A stretch of DNA of 25,859 nucleotides, taken from positions 1 to 25,859 of IMG/VR virus record IMGVR_UViG_3300008267_000319; one strand, written 5' to 3'. The DNA comes from a virus. Shown here piece after piece: positions 12,323-21,237 of the stretch; the stretch's first letter is position 1; each line of letters starts with the position of its first letter. The notes beneath the pieces are model-generated. The model had not been told where the DNA came from. It worked only from the letters and a program-made list of their open reading frames with translations, and searched no databases. The position numbers were made by a program, and so were the translations under genes.

Positions 12323-12710
12323 TAAAGTGAGAGATCTGATTCCCAGCTATGCCATGGAAATGGATAAGTCTGTGGATGAAGTGCAAGCAGTTATGTCTTT
12401 TTATTACAAAACAATAAGACAAAAGCTTTCTCAATTAGAGTCTGTTAATATACATTTAGAAAACCTAGGGCATTTCTATGTAAAAGAAAATGCTCTTAAC
12501 GCCTATGAGACTAAATGTAAACAGATAATAGATGCAATGAGCAATGACACCATCAGAGAATATTCTATCAAGAAAGACTATCAAGAAAAACTAAAACTGA
12601 TTGAGAAAATGAGGGAGATGTTAGATGAGGAAAGAGGAAGAAAAAAAGTTGCAAGAAATAAAAGATTCAACAATGAAATTCAAGAACCTAATACAGATTT
12701 GGAAAAATAA
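12312..12710 (+). CDS. IHF/HU-like DNA-binding protein
   Basis: This 132-aa protein starts at a TTG codon. The core (about residues 5-60) reads as two helices (VRDLIPSYAMEMDKSVDEV and VMSFYYKTIRQKLSQLES) followed by the beta hairpin entry IHLENLGHFYV. That resembles the bacterial IHF/HU fold, in which a NLGTF-like strand leads to the DNA-binding arm. An IHF-like subunit gene just upstream of TerL is known for crAss-like phages. The C-terminal half is a charged coiled coil. The TTG start is chosen because the following helix is part of the fold; an ATG 14 codons later would cut into it. It may bend DNA during packaging or replication. Confidence 0.65.
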   Translation: MHPSKVRDLIPSYAMEMDKSVDEVQAVMSFYYKTIRQKLSQLESVNIHLENLGHFYVKENALNAYETKCKQIIDAMSNDTIREYSIKKDYQEKLKLIEKMREMLDEERGRKKVARNKRFNNEIQEPNTDLEK

Positions 12711-13014
12711 AGGACAGATATTAGAAGGGATAACTAATTCTATTTTTAAAAAAGAGGATGTAGAAGAGATTGCACAACAGAGAATGCAGATTTGTAGAGA
12801 TTGTGACCTCTTTGATGTGCATGGTGAAGGATGCATGTTACCTGGCACAGAACCCTGTTGCAATGAAAACAAAGGGGGATGTGGTTGTTCTCTAAGGCTC
12901 AAAACTAGAAGCTTATCTTCAGAATGTCCATTTCAAAAGTGGGAAGCCCTACTCACTGAACAAGAAGATGAATATCTAAGGGCAAAACTTGGAATCACAG
13001 ATGATGATGAATAA
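12673..13014 (+). CDS. Cys-rich zinc-binding small protein, 113 aa
   Basis: The N-terminal helix reads KFKNLIQIWKNKGQILEGI. A Cys cluster follows: ICRDCDLF, GEGCML, EPCCNENKGGCGC, and SSECPFQKW. At least eight Cys in about 50 residues suggest two zinc sites. The TRSLSSECP ending is a recurring feature of such small phage proteins. The frame is open to 12625, but the Met at 12673 gives the natural beginning and reduces overlap with the IHF-like gene to 38 bases. The acidic tail ends ITDDDE. The role is unknown; its constant place before the nuclease and terminase points to DNA packaging or late transcription. Confidence 0.75.
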   Translation: MKFKNLIQIWKNKGQILEGITNSIFKKEDVEEIAQQRMQICRDCDLFDVHGEGCMLPGTEPCCNENKGGCGCSLRLKTRSLSSECPFQKWEALLTEQEDEYLRAKLGITDDDE

Positions 13015-13031
13015 GTTTAAAATCTAATCCT

Positions 13032-13859
13032 ATGTCAATTATATTTAAACCAGAGAAACACCAATATGAATCTTCAGATGAGGACAAGATAGAGTGGATG
13101 AGTGCTACAAGTTTCATATCAAATTTCAAACAGCCTTTTGACGCAGACACCATATCAAAGAAGGCTGCTAAAAATAAAAAGTCTAAGTGGTATGGTATAG
13201 ATCCAGAAGAGATTAAAGCTTTATGGAAAGCAGAGGCAGAGAGAGCAACAACACTAGGTACATGGTATCACAATCAGCGAGAGGCTGATCTTTGCGGACT
13301 AGATACTATTGAGAGAGAAGGAGTGGAAGTTCCTATATTTAAACCTGTTGAGATTGATGGGATTAAACACGCCCCTGCTCAAAAGCTTAAAGAGGGTGTC
13401 TATCCTGAACATCTAGTCTATCTAAAATCTGCAGGACTCTGTGGTCAATCTGACTTAGTGGAAGTGGTAAATGGGAAAGTGAATATTACAGATTATAAAA
13501 CTAACAAAGAAATTAAAATAGAAAGCTTTACAAACTGGGAGGGTCTTAAACAAAAGATGTCACACCCAGTGGCTCACCTAGATGATTGTAACTTCAATCA
13601 TTATTCTTTGCAGTTGTCGTTGTACATGTATATGATATTAAAGCATAATCCTCAGCTATCACCAGGCAATATGACTCTTCATCATATTATATTTGAAGAA
13701 GCTGGTAGGGATAAATACGACAATCCTATTACAGCTGTAGGAAATAATGGAGATCCTATAGTGAAGGATGTTATTCCTTACACTGTAGACTATTTAAAAA
13801 AAGAAATCATAGCATTAATAAACTATGCGGCTAATAACAATATAAAACCTAAAAAATAA
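13032..13859 (+). CDS. PD-(D/E)XK family nuclease (RecB/Cas4-like)
   Basis: This 275-aa protein shows the nuclease core. GTWYHN supplies the conserved His near residue 80. YPEHLVYL follows near 124-131, then GQSDLVEV with the metal-binding Asp near 141, and ITDYKTNK with the D-x-K motif at about 154-156. This is the arrangement of RecB/Cas4-type exonucleases. There are no Fe-S cysteines, so it is not a Cas4. It probably processes phage or host DNA in recombination, replication or packaging. Placement just upstream of TerL fits the crAss-like gene order. Confidence 0.82.
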   Translation: MSIIFKPEKHQYESSDEDKIEWMSATSFISNFKQPFDADTISKKAAKNKKSKWYGIDPEEIKALWKAEAERATTLGTWYHNQREADLCGLDTIEREGVEVPIFKPVEIDGIKHAPAQKLKEGVYPEHLVYLKSAGLCGQSDLVEVVNGKVNITDYKTNKEIKIESFTNWEGLKQKMSHPVAHLDDCNFNHYSLQLSLYMYMILKHNPQLSPGNMTLHHIIFEEAGRDKYDNPITAVGNNGDPIVKDVIPYTVDYLKKEIIALINYAANNNIKPKK

Positions 13860-13860
13860 A

Positions 13861-14235
13861 ATGTGGCTAGACATTGTAAACACAATCATTGAGGTGATTA
13901 GCAAGAAAGTTTCTATAGATGAAAAGAAACGTCTAAAGTTGTCACAATTATTTTTTGATGTGGCAAAACTATTAGAAGATACAGCTAAGGATTTAGAACA
14001 AGATGTCTATCCTCATGGTAAATGTGCAGCAATGGAATCTTTGTCAAGAGAATTAGTCAGTATACTAAAAAACAGTATGGATGAGGAGCCTTTACAAGAA
14101 TTGTCACATCAATTGTTTGTAGCATCAAATTTAGAACTAGAATATGCAATGCGCAAAAGCAAAGACACAATAGTAACATTACAAAAAACAGCTGGTAGAT
14201 TTGAAGCATTAGGGATGTTATATAAAGCAGTATGA
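13861..14235 (+). CDS. Hypothetical helical protein, 124 aa
   Basis: An all-helical protein with amphipathic segments throughout. No motif is visible. It ends with a four-base overlap into the 170-aa gene, so the two are coupled. The position directly before the terminase suggests a packaging or host-takeover helper. Confidence 0.65.
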   Translation: MWLDIVNTIIEVISKKVSIDEKKRLKLSQLFFDVAKLLEDTAKDLEQDVYPHGKCAAMESLSRELVSILKNSMDEEPLQELSHQLFVASNLELEYAMRKSKDTIVTLQKTAGRFEALGMLYKAV

Positions 14236-14744
14236 TAAGATTATTTGATATACAGAATAAAAGAGTGGTGGCGTCAGAACACTGTTACACCTTAAAGTTT
14301 CTTAAAGATGTAATGGACAATCACCCAGATGATTATTTAAAGATATACACCTATCTGTTCTACATGACTTGTCCTAATCCAGATATGAACCCCTTCTTCC
14401 ATTTTCCAGATGAGGAAAAAGAAGAGGTGATTTTAAAAGAAATAGAGGCTGAGTTTTCTACAGAAGATGATGATATTGTAAGAGCTATGAATCTTTGCAA
14501 TAAGATGTATCAAACAGAAACATCCAGAGCATATTATGGGATTAAGAAAGCTTTAGATAATATAGCATTCTATATGTCCACAACACAAATCACTGATGGA
14601 CGGGATGGAAATATTGCGCAGATAGGCAGGATAGCAAAAGACTTTGATGCAATACGTCAGAGTTATAAAGGAGTGTACAAAGACTTAATGGAGGAGCAAC
14701 AGTCATCAGTTAGAGGAGGACAATCACTAGCTTATGATCAATAA
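14232..14744 (+). CDS. Hypothetical protein before TerL, 170 aa
   Basis: I do not recognise a domain. The N-terminus looks alpha/beta (LFDIQNKRVVASEHCYTLKFL), the rest is helical with an acidic middle (EEKEEVILKEIEAEFSTEDDD). It includes a segment rich in Tyr/Met and ends GGQSLAYDQ. It lies five bases before TerL. A small-terminase role is conceivable because TerS often precedes TerL, but the helix-turn-helix expected of TerS is not obvious. Confidence 0.65.
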   Translation: MIRLFDIQNKRVVASEHCYTLKFLKDVMDNHPDDYLKIYTYLFYMTCPNPDMNPFFHFPDEEKEEVILKEIEAEFSTEDDDIVRAMNLCNKMYQTETSRAYYGIKKALDNIAFYMSTTQITDGRDGNIAQIGRIAKDFDAIRQSYKGVYKDLMEEQQSSVRGGQSLAYDQ

Positions 14745-14749
14745 ATAAA

Positions 14750-16951
14750 ATGGACACTGATTTTATAGAAATACCTACATATAAAGATGGTGATTGGACC
14801 ACTACAGTCTTTGCTACACGTGAAGACTTTAAACAGTTTTTGACATCTATATTCAAAGAACCTGGACAATATAATTTCGATGAAACCACACTTATATTCA
14901 ATTCAGAAGGAAGAAAATTTCAGAAACAACGCTACTACTGTTCTGCTCCCGTTAAAACTAAAGACTTTATTGCTTATTGGGAGGATCAAAAAAACAAGTG
15001 CAGGCAAGGTATCATTGTACATTCTAAAGATAGTACTTGGTATCTTAGTAGGGATTATTATATGTGGCTAAACTTTCTTCCCATCTATGATAAGGAAGAG
15101 AAGAAGTTTGACTTTGCCAAGGTGAGAGATGCACAGTATCACATGGCTTTGTATGAGCACCTGGCAGAACTGAATTATAAACATGCGATTATTCTTAAAA
15201 AACGTCAGATAGCATCTTCTTATTTTCACATGGCTAAACTTATTAACCAGTATTGGTTTGAAGAAGGCGCTGTGTTAAAGATAGGAGCTAGTCTAAAAGA
15301 CTATATAAATGAGAAAGGATCTTGGAAGTTTCTTAATGAATACAAGAACTTTCTTAATGAACACACTGCGTGGTATAGACCAGCTGAACCAGACAAGGTG
15401 GGAGCATGGCAGCAGCAGATTAAAGTGAGGGTTAATAACAGGGATACATACAAAGGACTAAAATCTACCATCAACTTATATTCGTTTGAGAAAGATCCTA
15501 CACATGGTGTGGGTGGACCTGTCACCTATTTCTTTCATGAAGAGGCTGGTATTGCCCCTAAGATGAATGACACCTATGGGTTTATGAAACCAGCTCTTAA
15601 ATCTGGTCATATAATCACTGGTCAGTTTATTGCAGCAGGATCAGTGGGTGATCTTGATCAATGCGAACCTCTCAAAGAATACATACTACATCCAGAGGAG
15701 AATGGATTTTTTGGGGTGGACAGTGCGCTAATAGATAGTGAAGGAACGCTAGGAAAGACTGGGTTATTTATTCCAGAACAATGGAGTATGCCTCCTTACA
15801 TAGATGACTATGGAAACTCTCTTGTTAAAGATGCATTAGCTGCATTAGATGAGGAGTTTATTAAACAAAAAAAGAATCTTGCTCCAGAAGCTTACCAGCT
15901 AGAAATATCACAGCATCCTAGAAATATTGAAGAAGCTTTTGCTTCTAGAAAAGTGAGTGTGTTCCCATCGCATCTAGTGACAAAACAAATGCAAAGAATT
16001 CAGGACAAAGAATATCCTGTAGAATACTTGGATTTGTCTAGAAATGCAGAAGGAAAGATTGTTGCTCTCCCCTCTAGAAAACTTCCTATAATGGAGTTTC
16101 CTATTTCTAAGAAAACAGAAGATAAAGAAGGTGTGATATGTATCTATGAACGTCCTCATAAAGACCCAACATTTGGTATGTATTATGCTTCGGTGGATCC
16201 TGTGGGCGAGGGTAAGACAACAACATCAGAATCACTATGTTCTATTTACATCTATAAAAATCCTGTAGAGGTGATAGAAGATGGGGGAGATGGGAAGGTG
16301 AAGAACTCTATTGAGAGGGATAAGATTGTAGCTTCTTGGTGTGGCAGGTTTGATGATATTAACAAAACCCATGAGAGACTAGAGCTAATGATTGAATGGT
16401 ATAATGCCTGGACTCTAGTGGAGAACAACGTCAGCTTGTTTATCCAGTATATGATATCTAAAAAGAAACAGCGCTATCTTGTCCCCAAAGACATGATATT
16501 GTTTCTTAAAGATATAGGGGCTAATAGAAATGTCTTTCAGGAGTATGGCTGGAGAAACGTAGGTACAATATTCAAGGGCACCATCTTATCTTATGGTATA
16601 GAATTCTTAAAAGAAGAACTGGATTATGAAACTCTACCTGATGGGACAATAGTTAAAACTATCTATGGGGTAGAGAGGATTCCTGACCCCATGCTTCTCA
16701 AAGAAATGCAAGCTTACAGAGAAGGACTAAACGTGGATAGAATCGTTGCATTCTGCTCTCTGATTGCGTTTGCTAAAATACAACAGTCTAACAGAGGACT
16801 GTCTAAACGTATAGAAGTTACCAAGGATAATTTGGAAAATTCAGAAAAAAGTTATAAATTAAAATTGAACCCCTTTAGACATATGGGGCAATCTTCTACT
16901 GTCAGAAGTAAGTATAATAAACCTCGATCTGCATTTAAAAATATAAAATGA
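14750..16951 (+). CDS. Terminase large subunit
   Basis: This 733-aa protein is the DNA-packaging motor with ATPase and nuclease domains. The ATPase half has a degenerate Walker A-like loop (LKKRQIASSY, about 149-158) and Walker B with catalytic glutamates in TYFFHEEAG (about 259-267). The RNase H-like nuclease half has YYASVDPVGEG (Asp about 483), VENN (Glu about 558) and NVDRIVAF (Asp about 663), fitting the three-acid site. Length and the FHEEAG and SVDPVGEG segments resemble crAss-like terminases. The C-terminus is basic. It is followed by overlapping small-gene and portal starts. Confidence 0.93.
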   Translation: MDTDFIEIPTYKDGDWTTTVFATREDFKQFLTSIFKEPGQYNFDETTLIFNSEGRKFQKQRYYCSAPVKTKDFIAYWEDQKNKCRQGIIVHSKDSTWYLSRDYYMWLNFLPIYDKEEKKFDFAKVRDAQYHMALYEHLAELNYKHAIILKKRQIASSYFHMAKLINQYWFEEGAVLKIGASLKDYINEKGSWKFLNEYKNFLNEHTAWYRPAEPDKVGAWQQQIKVRVNNRDTYKGLKSTINLYSFEKDPTHGVGGPVTYFFHEEAGIAPKMNDTYGFMKPALKSGHIITGQFIAAGSVGDLDQCEPLKEYILHPEENGFFGVDSALIDSEGTLGKTGLFIPEQWSMPPYIDDYGNSLVKDALAALDEEFIKQKKNLAPEAYQLEISQHPRNIEEAFASRKVSVFPSHLVTKQMQRIQDKEYPVEYLDLSRNAEGKIVALPSRKLPIMEFPISKKTEDKEGVICIYERPHKDPTFGMYYASVDPVGEGKTTTSESLCSIYIYKNPVEVIEDGGDGKVKNSIERDKIVASWCGRFDDINKTHERLELMIEWYNAWTLVENNVSLFIQYMISKKKQRYLVPKDMILFLKDIGANRNVFQEYGWRNVGTIFKGTILSYGIEFLKEELDYETLPDGTIVKTIYGVERIPDPMLLKEMQAYREGLNVDRIVAFCSLIAFAKIQQSNRGLSKRIEVTKDNLENSEKSYKLKLNPFRHMGQSSTVRSKYNKPRSAFKNIK

Positions 16952-17124
16952 TGTCTAAAAAACAGCTGGTAGAAGATTTAATTAAACTAGGTCACATTAC
17001 AATTGATGAGGCAATTTTGCTTTTGTCTGATGACGAACTAACTGATTTTCAAGAAGTTACAGAGGATGATAGCATGTGGACTAGCACAAGTACATTAGAC
17101 ATTAATTACATTATAACTTATTAA
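16948..17124 (+). CDS. Small acidic protein between TerL and portal, 58 aa
   Basis: The ATG at 16948 overlaps the TerL stop (ATGA), with a second ATG three bases on. The sequence is a basic start (MSKKQLVEDLIKLGHI) followed by an acidic stretch (LLLSDDELTDFQEVTEDD) and ends INYIITY. The frame fills the gap between TerL and portal exactly, which supports a real gene. Function unknown. Confidence 0.6.
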   Translation: MMSKKQLVEDLIKLGHITIDEAILLLSDDELTDFQEVTEDDSMWTSTSTLDINYIITY

Positions 17125-17129
17125 TAATC

Positions 17130-19862
17130 ATGCAAGTATATAACGCCCTAGACCTAAAAGCAGGTAAAAAGACGTCATATAATAAGATGGGTACGCTCAC
17201 CCAACCTATTCAGTTTCTTCCTAAAAAAGAAAAAGATGGGGAGTGGGGAGCTTGGAATATGGACTGGTTAGAGTGGCAGGGTATAAAACAAATTAGAAGA
17301 AATGCTAGAAAACTTCTAAAAAACTACAAACTTGCTAAAGGGATTATTGACAGAAATGACTACATCGTAGAAGATGACAATGAATATTCTGATCTTATAG
17401 ACACCCTAACTAAGGAAGATCAATCTGCATTAGAACTCAAGTTTTATCCCATCATTCCAAATGTAATCAATGTACTTACAGGAGAATTCGCAAAACGTAG
17501 TTCTAAAATCCTTTTTAGAGCGGTTGATGATCTATCATATAGCGAAATGTTGGAAGAGAAAAGAGCTATGATTGAAGAGACTCTTTTGTCTAAAGCAGAA
17601 AAGCGTATGATGGAAAATCTGATTGCACAAGGTGTAGACCCTCAATCAGAAGAAGGGCAACAGATGATGAACCCTGATAGTTTAAAGTCTCTTCCTGAGA
17701 TTGAAAACTTCTTTAAAAAAGATTATAGGAATATTGTAGAAGTTTGGGCAAATCATCAACTTAGAGTGGATGAAGAGAGGTTCCATATGTATGAGCTTGA
17801 GAACATGGCTTTTAGAGACATGCTCATTACAGATAGAGAGTTCTGGCATTTTAAGATGAATGAGGATGACTATGACATTGAATTATGGAATCCTCTGCTT
17901 ACATTCTACCATAAATCCCCTAGTGCACGATATATCTCTCAAGGCAATTGGGTGGGCAAGATTGAGATTTTAACAGTGGCTGACATCATAGACCAGTATG
18001 GGTATAAAATGTCACAGGATCAGCTAGAAGCGCTTGAGGCAATCTATCCTGTTAGGTCAGCGGGTCTACCTATACAGGGACTTCAGAATGATGGATCTTA
18101 CTATGATGCTACTAGGTCGCATGAATATAATGTTCAGGGTCCATCTTTAGCATATCGCCAGTTCTTGTCAGCTTATGAGAATATGCCTTACAATGGAGAC
18201 ATTGTGCAGTGGATATTAGCTGAGGGTGAGGACTTTATTGACTATGGTCCAAGTCACATGCTTAGAGCTACTACATGCTACTGGAAGTCTCAACGTAAGG
18301 TGGGGCACCTCACTAGAATTACAGATGAGGGAGAAATCATCCAGGATGTTATAGATGAAACCTATAAAGTGACAGAAAAACCTTTGTATAACACTACAGT
18401 AGTTAAAACAAAGAGTAAGGATAATCTAGTTTATGGTGAACATATAGACTGGATTTGGATTAATGAGGTGTGGGGAGGTGTTAAGATAGGGCCTAACAGA
18501 CCATCATTCTGGGGTATGAACAATCCAGGTGGTCTTGCTCCTATGTATCTTGATGTAAAAAGATTACCCTTCCAGTTTAAAGGGGACAGTACCATCTATG
18601 GGTGTAAGCTTCCAGTGGAAGGATCTGTATTCTCTGATCGTAATACAAGATCAGTAAGTCTTGTAGACTTGATGAAACCTTTTCAAATTGGGTATAACAT
18701 TGTAAACAACCAGATAGCTGACATCCTAGTAGATGAGCTTGGCACAGTGATTATGCTTGATCAAAATGCTCTACCTCGTCACTCTATGGGTGAAGACTGG
18801 GGTAGGCATAATCTTTCTAAGGCATATGTAGCTATGAAGAACTTCCAGATGCTAGCCTTAGATACAAGTATTACCAATACAGAGAATGCTTTAAACTTCC
18901 AGCATTACCAAGTGTTAAATCTTGAGCAGACACAGCGTTTGCTTTCTCGTATACAACTTGCCACTTATTTTAAGCAACAAGCTTTTGAAACTATAGGAAT
19001 ATCAGCACAGCGTCTTGGTGAAGTGGTGGGTCAACAAACTGCCACTGGTATTGAACAGGCAGTAGTTAATTCTCATGCGCAGACAGAACACTACTTTGTT
19101 CAGCACTGTGACTATCTAATGCCTAGGGTGCATCAGATGAGAACTGACTTAGCTCAGTTTTATCATTCAAAGAAACCTTCTGTAAGACTTCAGTATATGA
19201 CTTCTGCAGAGGAAAAGGTAAACTTTGAGATCAATGGAGTGAGTTTATTGTCTAGAGACTTTAATGTCTTTGCATCTACAAAAAGCAACCATAGAATCGT
19301 ATTAGAACAGCTTAAGCAGTTGGCTCTTCAAAATAATACTACAGGAGCTTCTATTTACGACTTAGGTAATATTATTAAATCTGAGTCTGTTGCAGAACTT
19401 ACTAGTGTGTTGAAAAAGTCAGAAGAAAAGACACTTGCTCTCAAACAACAAGAACTACAGCAGCAACAACAAATGCAGCAAGAACTTCTTAAGAGTCAAG
19501 AGCAGCAGAAACAAATGGAGATGCAGTATAAAGCTGAAGAAGCTGAAAAAGACAGACAGAATAATATTATTGTTTCTCAAATAAGGTCAGCTGGATATGG
19601 GTCAATGATGGATATCAATCAGAACCAAATGTCTGATTATCAAGATGCTATGAAGGATATTCAGAAGCAGGATAACTATAGAGAGCAGATGAATCTGGAT
19701 AGAGAAAGAGAAATTAACAAACAAATTTCTCAGCGTGAGACTAATAGTATTAAAGAACGTGAGATTCAGTCAAGAGAAAGAGTGGCTGATAAACAACTAC
19801 AGATAGCTAGAACTAATAAGAACAAATACGATAAGTCAGATAACAAGAAAAAGAAGGAATAG
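17130..19862 (+). CDS. Portal protein, 910 aa
   Basis: A very large portal directly follows the terminase and precedes scaffold and capsid, the standard head order. The N-terminal part contains RNARKLLKNYKLAKGIID, the helical Asp/Tyr region and a segment IPNVINVLTGEFAKR typical of crAss-like portals. The middle has the wing/stem-like segments (PMYLDVKRLPFQFKGDSTIYGC and IGYNIVNNQIADIL). The C-terminal region from about residue 770 is a Gln/Glu/Lys-rich coiled coil (KQQELQQQQQMQQELLKSQEQ). It forms the dodecameric ring through which DNA passes. The size is near the upper end of the usual range. Confidence 0.88.
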   Translation: MQVYNALDLKAGKKTSYNKMGTLTQPIQFLPKKEKDGEWGAWNMDWLEWQGIKQIRRNARKLLKNYKLAKGIIDRNDYIVEDDNEYSDLIDTLTKEDQSALELKFYPIIPNVINVLTGEFAKRSSKILFRAVDDLSYSEMLEEKRAMIEETLLSKAEKRMMENLIAQGVDPQSEEGQQMMNPDSLKSLPEIENFFKKDYRNIVEVWANHQLRVDEERFHMYELENMAFRDMLITDREFWHFKMNEDDYDIELWNPLLTFYHKSPSARYISQGNWVGKIEILTVADIIDQYGYKMSQDQLEALEAIYPVRSAGLPIQGLQNDGSYYDATRSHEYNVQGPSLAYRQFLSAYENMPYNGDIVQWILAEGEDFIDYGPSHMLRATTCYWKSQRKVGHLTRITDEGEIIQDVIDETYKVTEKPLYNTTVVKTKSKDNLVYGEHIDWIWINEVWGGVKIGPNRPSFWGMNNPGGLAPMYLDVKRLPFQFKGDSTIYGCKLPVEGSVFSDRNTRSVSLVDLMKPFQIGYNIVNNQIADILVDELGTVIMLDQNALPRHSMGEDWGRHNLSKAYVAMKNFQMLALDTSITNTENALNFQHYQVLNLEQTQRLLSRIQLATYFKQQAFETIGISAQRLGEVVGQQTATGIEQAVVNSHAQTEHYFVQHCDYLMPRVHQMRTDLAQFYHSKKPSVRLQYMTSAEEKVNFEINGVSLLSRDFNVFASTKSNHRIVLEQLKQLALQNNTTGASIYDLGNIIKSESVAELTSVLKKSEEKTLALKQQELQQQQQMQQELLKSQEQQKQMEMQYKAEEAEKDRQNNIIVSQIRSAGYGSMMDINQNQMSDYQDAMKDIQKQDNYREQMNLDREREINKQISQRETNSIKEREIQSRERVADKQLQIARTNKNKYDKSDNKKKKE

Positions 19863-19880
19863 TTTTATAGCGTTATACTG
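19863..19880 (+). repeat. 18-bp repeated element, copy on plus strand
   Basis: TTTTATAGCGTTATACTG directly follows the portal stop and is identical to the minus-strand copy at 2576-2593. A shorter partial match, TTTTTTAGCGTACATTTT, follows at about 19892-19909. It lies 85 bases before the scaffold gene start. Confidence 0.6.
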
Positions 19881-19964
19881 GCAACTTTTTGTTTTTTAGC
19901 GTACATTTTTAATGTTTATGAATATATATTTCGTATATTAATAATGTAGAATAAAACCAACAAT

Positions 19965-21206
19965 ATGGATACACAAAGTAGTAGTACACAAACAGTTGTA
20001 CAACAAGTAGACTTCGACATTGATTCTCTTTTTGATGGAGCTCCAAATGCAGATAGTGTTTTAACATCTGCCCCTACAACCCCTAAAAAAGATGAAGAAA
20101 AGAAACCTAACATTTTTAGTAAGAATAGCGTAGATCTAGGGTTTCTAGATCCAGGTGCTGAAAATGACCAAGAAGACTCTACAGATAAAGAAGAAAAAGA
20201 GAAGGTAGTTACAAAAGATGATTTAGATGCTCTTTTAGATCTACCTGACAATGAAGATAAAACAAAGACAACGGGAAGACCACGCACTGATAAATCAGGA
20301 CTGGTTGATACAATGTCAAAGCTCATTGATGAAGGATTAATAATTCCTTTTGATGATGAGAAATCGATGGAGGAGTATTCTCTTAAAGATTGGAAGGAGT
20401 TGTTAGAAGCAAACTTCCAGGAAAGAGAGAAAGCAGTTAGACAAGAAACTCCCCGTCAGTTCTTTGAAAGTTTGCCTGAAGAATTACAATATGCGGCTAA
20501 GTATGTTGCTGATGGTGGTCAAGATTTAAAAGGATTATTTAAAGCTCTTGCTGAAGTAGAGGAAGTTAGAGAGATGAGCACAGATGATTCTAATGATCAA
20601 GAATATATCATCAGAAGTTATTTAAGAGCTACAGGATTTGGAAATGATTCTGAAATAGATGAAGAAATCTCCACCTGGAAAGACCTTGGAAAACTAGAAC
20701 AACAAGCTAAAAAGTTTAAACCAAAGCTGGATGCAATGCAAGAGCAAGTGGTTAAACATCAGCTTGCTAGACAAGAAGATCTTAAAAGACAACAACAAGA
20801 AGCAGCAGAAGAATATGTAAGTCATGTCTACACTGCTTTAAAAGCAGCTGAAATTAATGGACTTAAGCTTGATAAAAAGACACAAGCTAGTTTATACACA
20901 GGATTGGTTCAACCTCAATATCCTTCTATTAGTGGTAAGCCCACTAACTTGCTAGGACATCTTTTAGAGAAATACCAGTTTGTAGAACCTAACTATTCTC
21001 TTATTGCAGAAGCTCTTTGGTTACTATCAGATCCTGATAACTATCGTCAATCGCTAGTAAAGCAGGGGAAGAATCAAGCAGTGGAGCAAACAGTAAGGCA
21101 ACTTAAAACAGAACAATCTAACAAAATTGCTAGTTCATCTACAGAAGAGTATGAACCAGAACAACAAAGACGAATTAGTAGAAACACTAATATATTTAAA
21201 AGGTAA
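19965..21206 (+). CDS. Probable scaffolding or head-assembly protein, 413 aa
   Basis: The first 120 residues are acidic and disordered (DIDSLFDGAPNADS, DQEDSTDKEEKEK). A helical, charged middle follows (QEREKAVRQETPRQFFESLPEELQYAAKYVADGG). A long coiled coil lies near residues 235-280, and the basic C-terminus reads RRISRNTNIFKR. Position between portal and capsid and the acidic, helical character are typical for phage scaffolding proteins, which guide capsid assembly and then leave or are cut. No protease motif is visible. It could alternatively be an internal virion protein. Confidence 0.6.
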   Translation: MDTQSSSTQTVVQQVDFDIDSLFDGAPNADSVLTSAPTTPKKDEEKKPNIFSKNSVDLGFLDPGAENDQEDSTDKEEKEKVVTKDDLDALLDLPDNEDKTKTTGRPRTDKSGLVDTMSKLIDEGLIIPFDDEKSMEEYSLKDWKELLEANFQEREKAVRQETPRQFFESLPEELQYAAKYVADGGQDLKGLFKALAEVEEVREMSTDDSNDQEYIIRSYLRATGFGNDSEIDEEISTWKDLGKLEQQAKKFKPKLDAMQEQVVKHQLARQEDLKRQQQEAAEEYVSHVYTALKAAEINGLKLDKKTQASLYTGLVQPQYPSISGKPTNLLGHLLEKYQFVEPNYSLIAEALWLLSDPDNYRQSLVKQGKNQAVEQTVRQLKTEQSNKIASSSTEEYEPEQQRRISRNTNIFKR

Positions 21207-21237
21207 ACAAATTTAATAATAAAAACTTTAAATTATT

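Noticed and set aside
19916-20326. 136-aa antisense frame over the scaffold gene
   Set aside because: Ser/Phe-rich shadow of the acidic, Asp/Glu/Lys-rich scaffold N-terminus.
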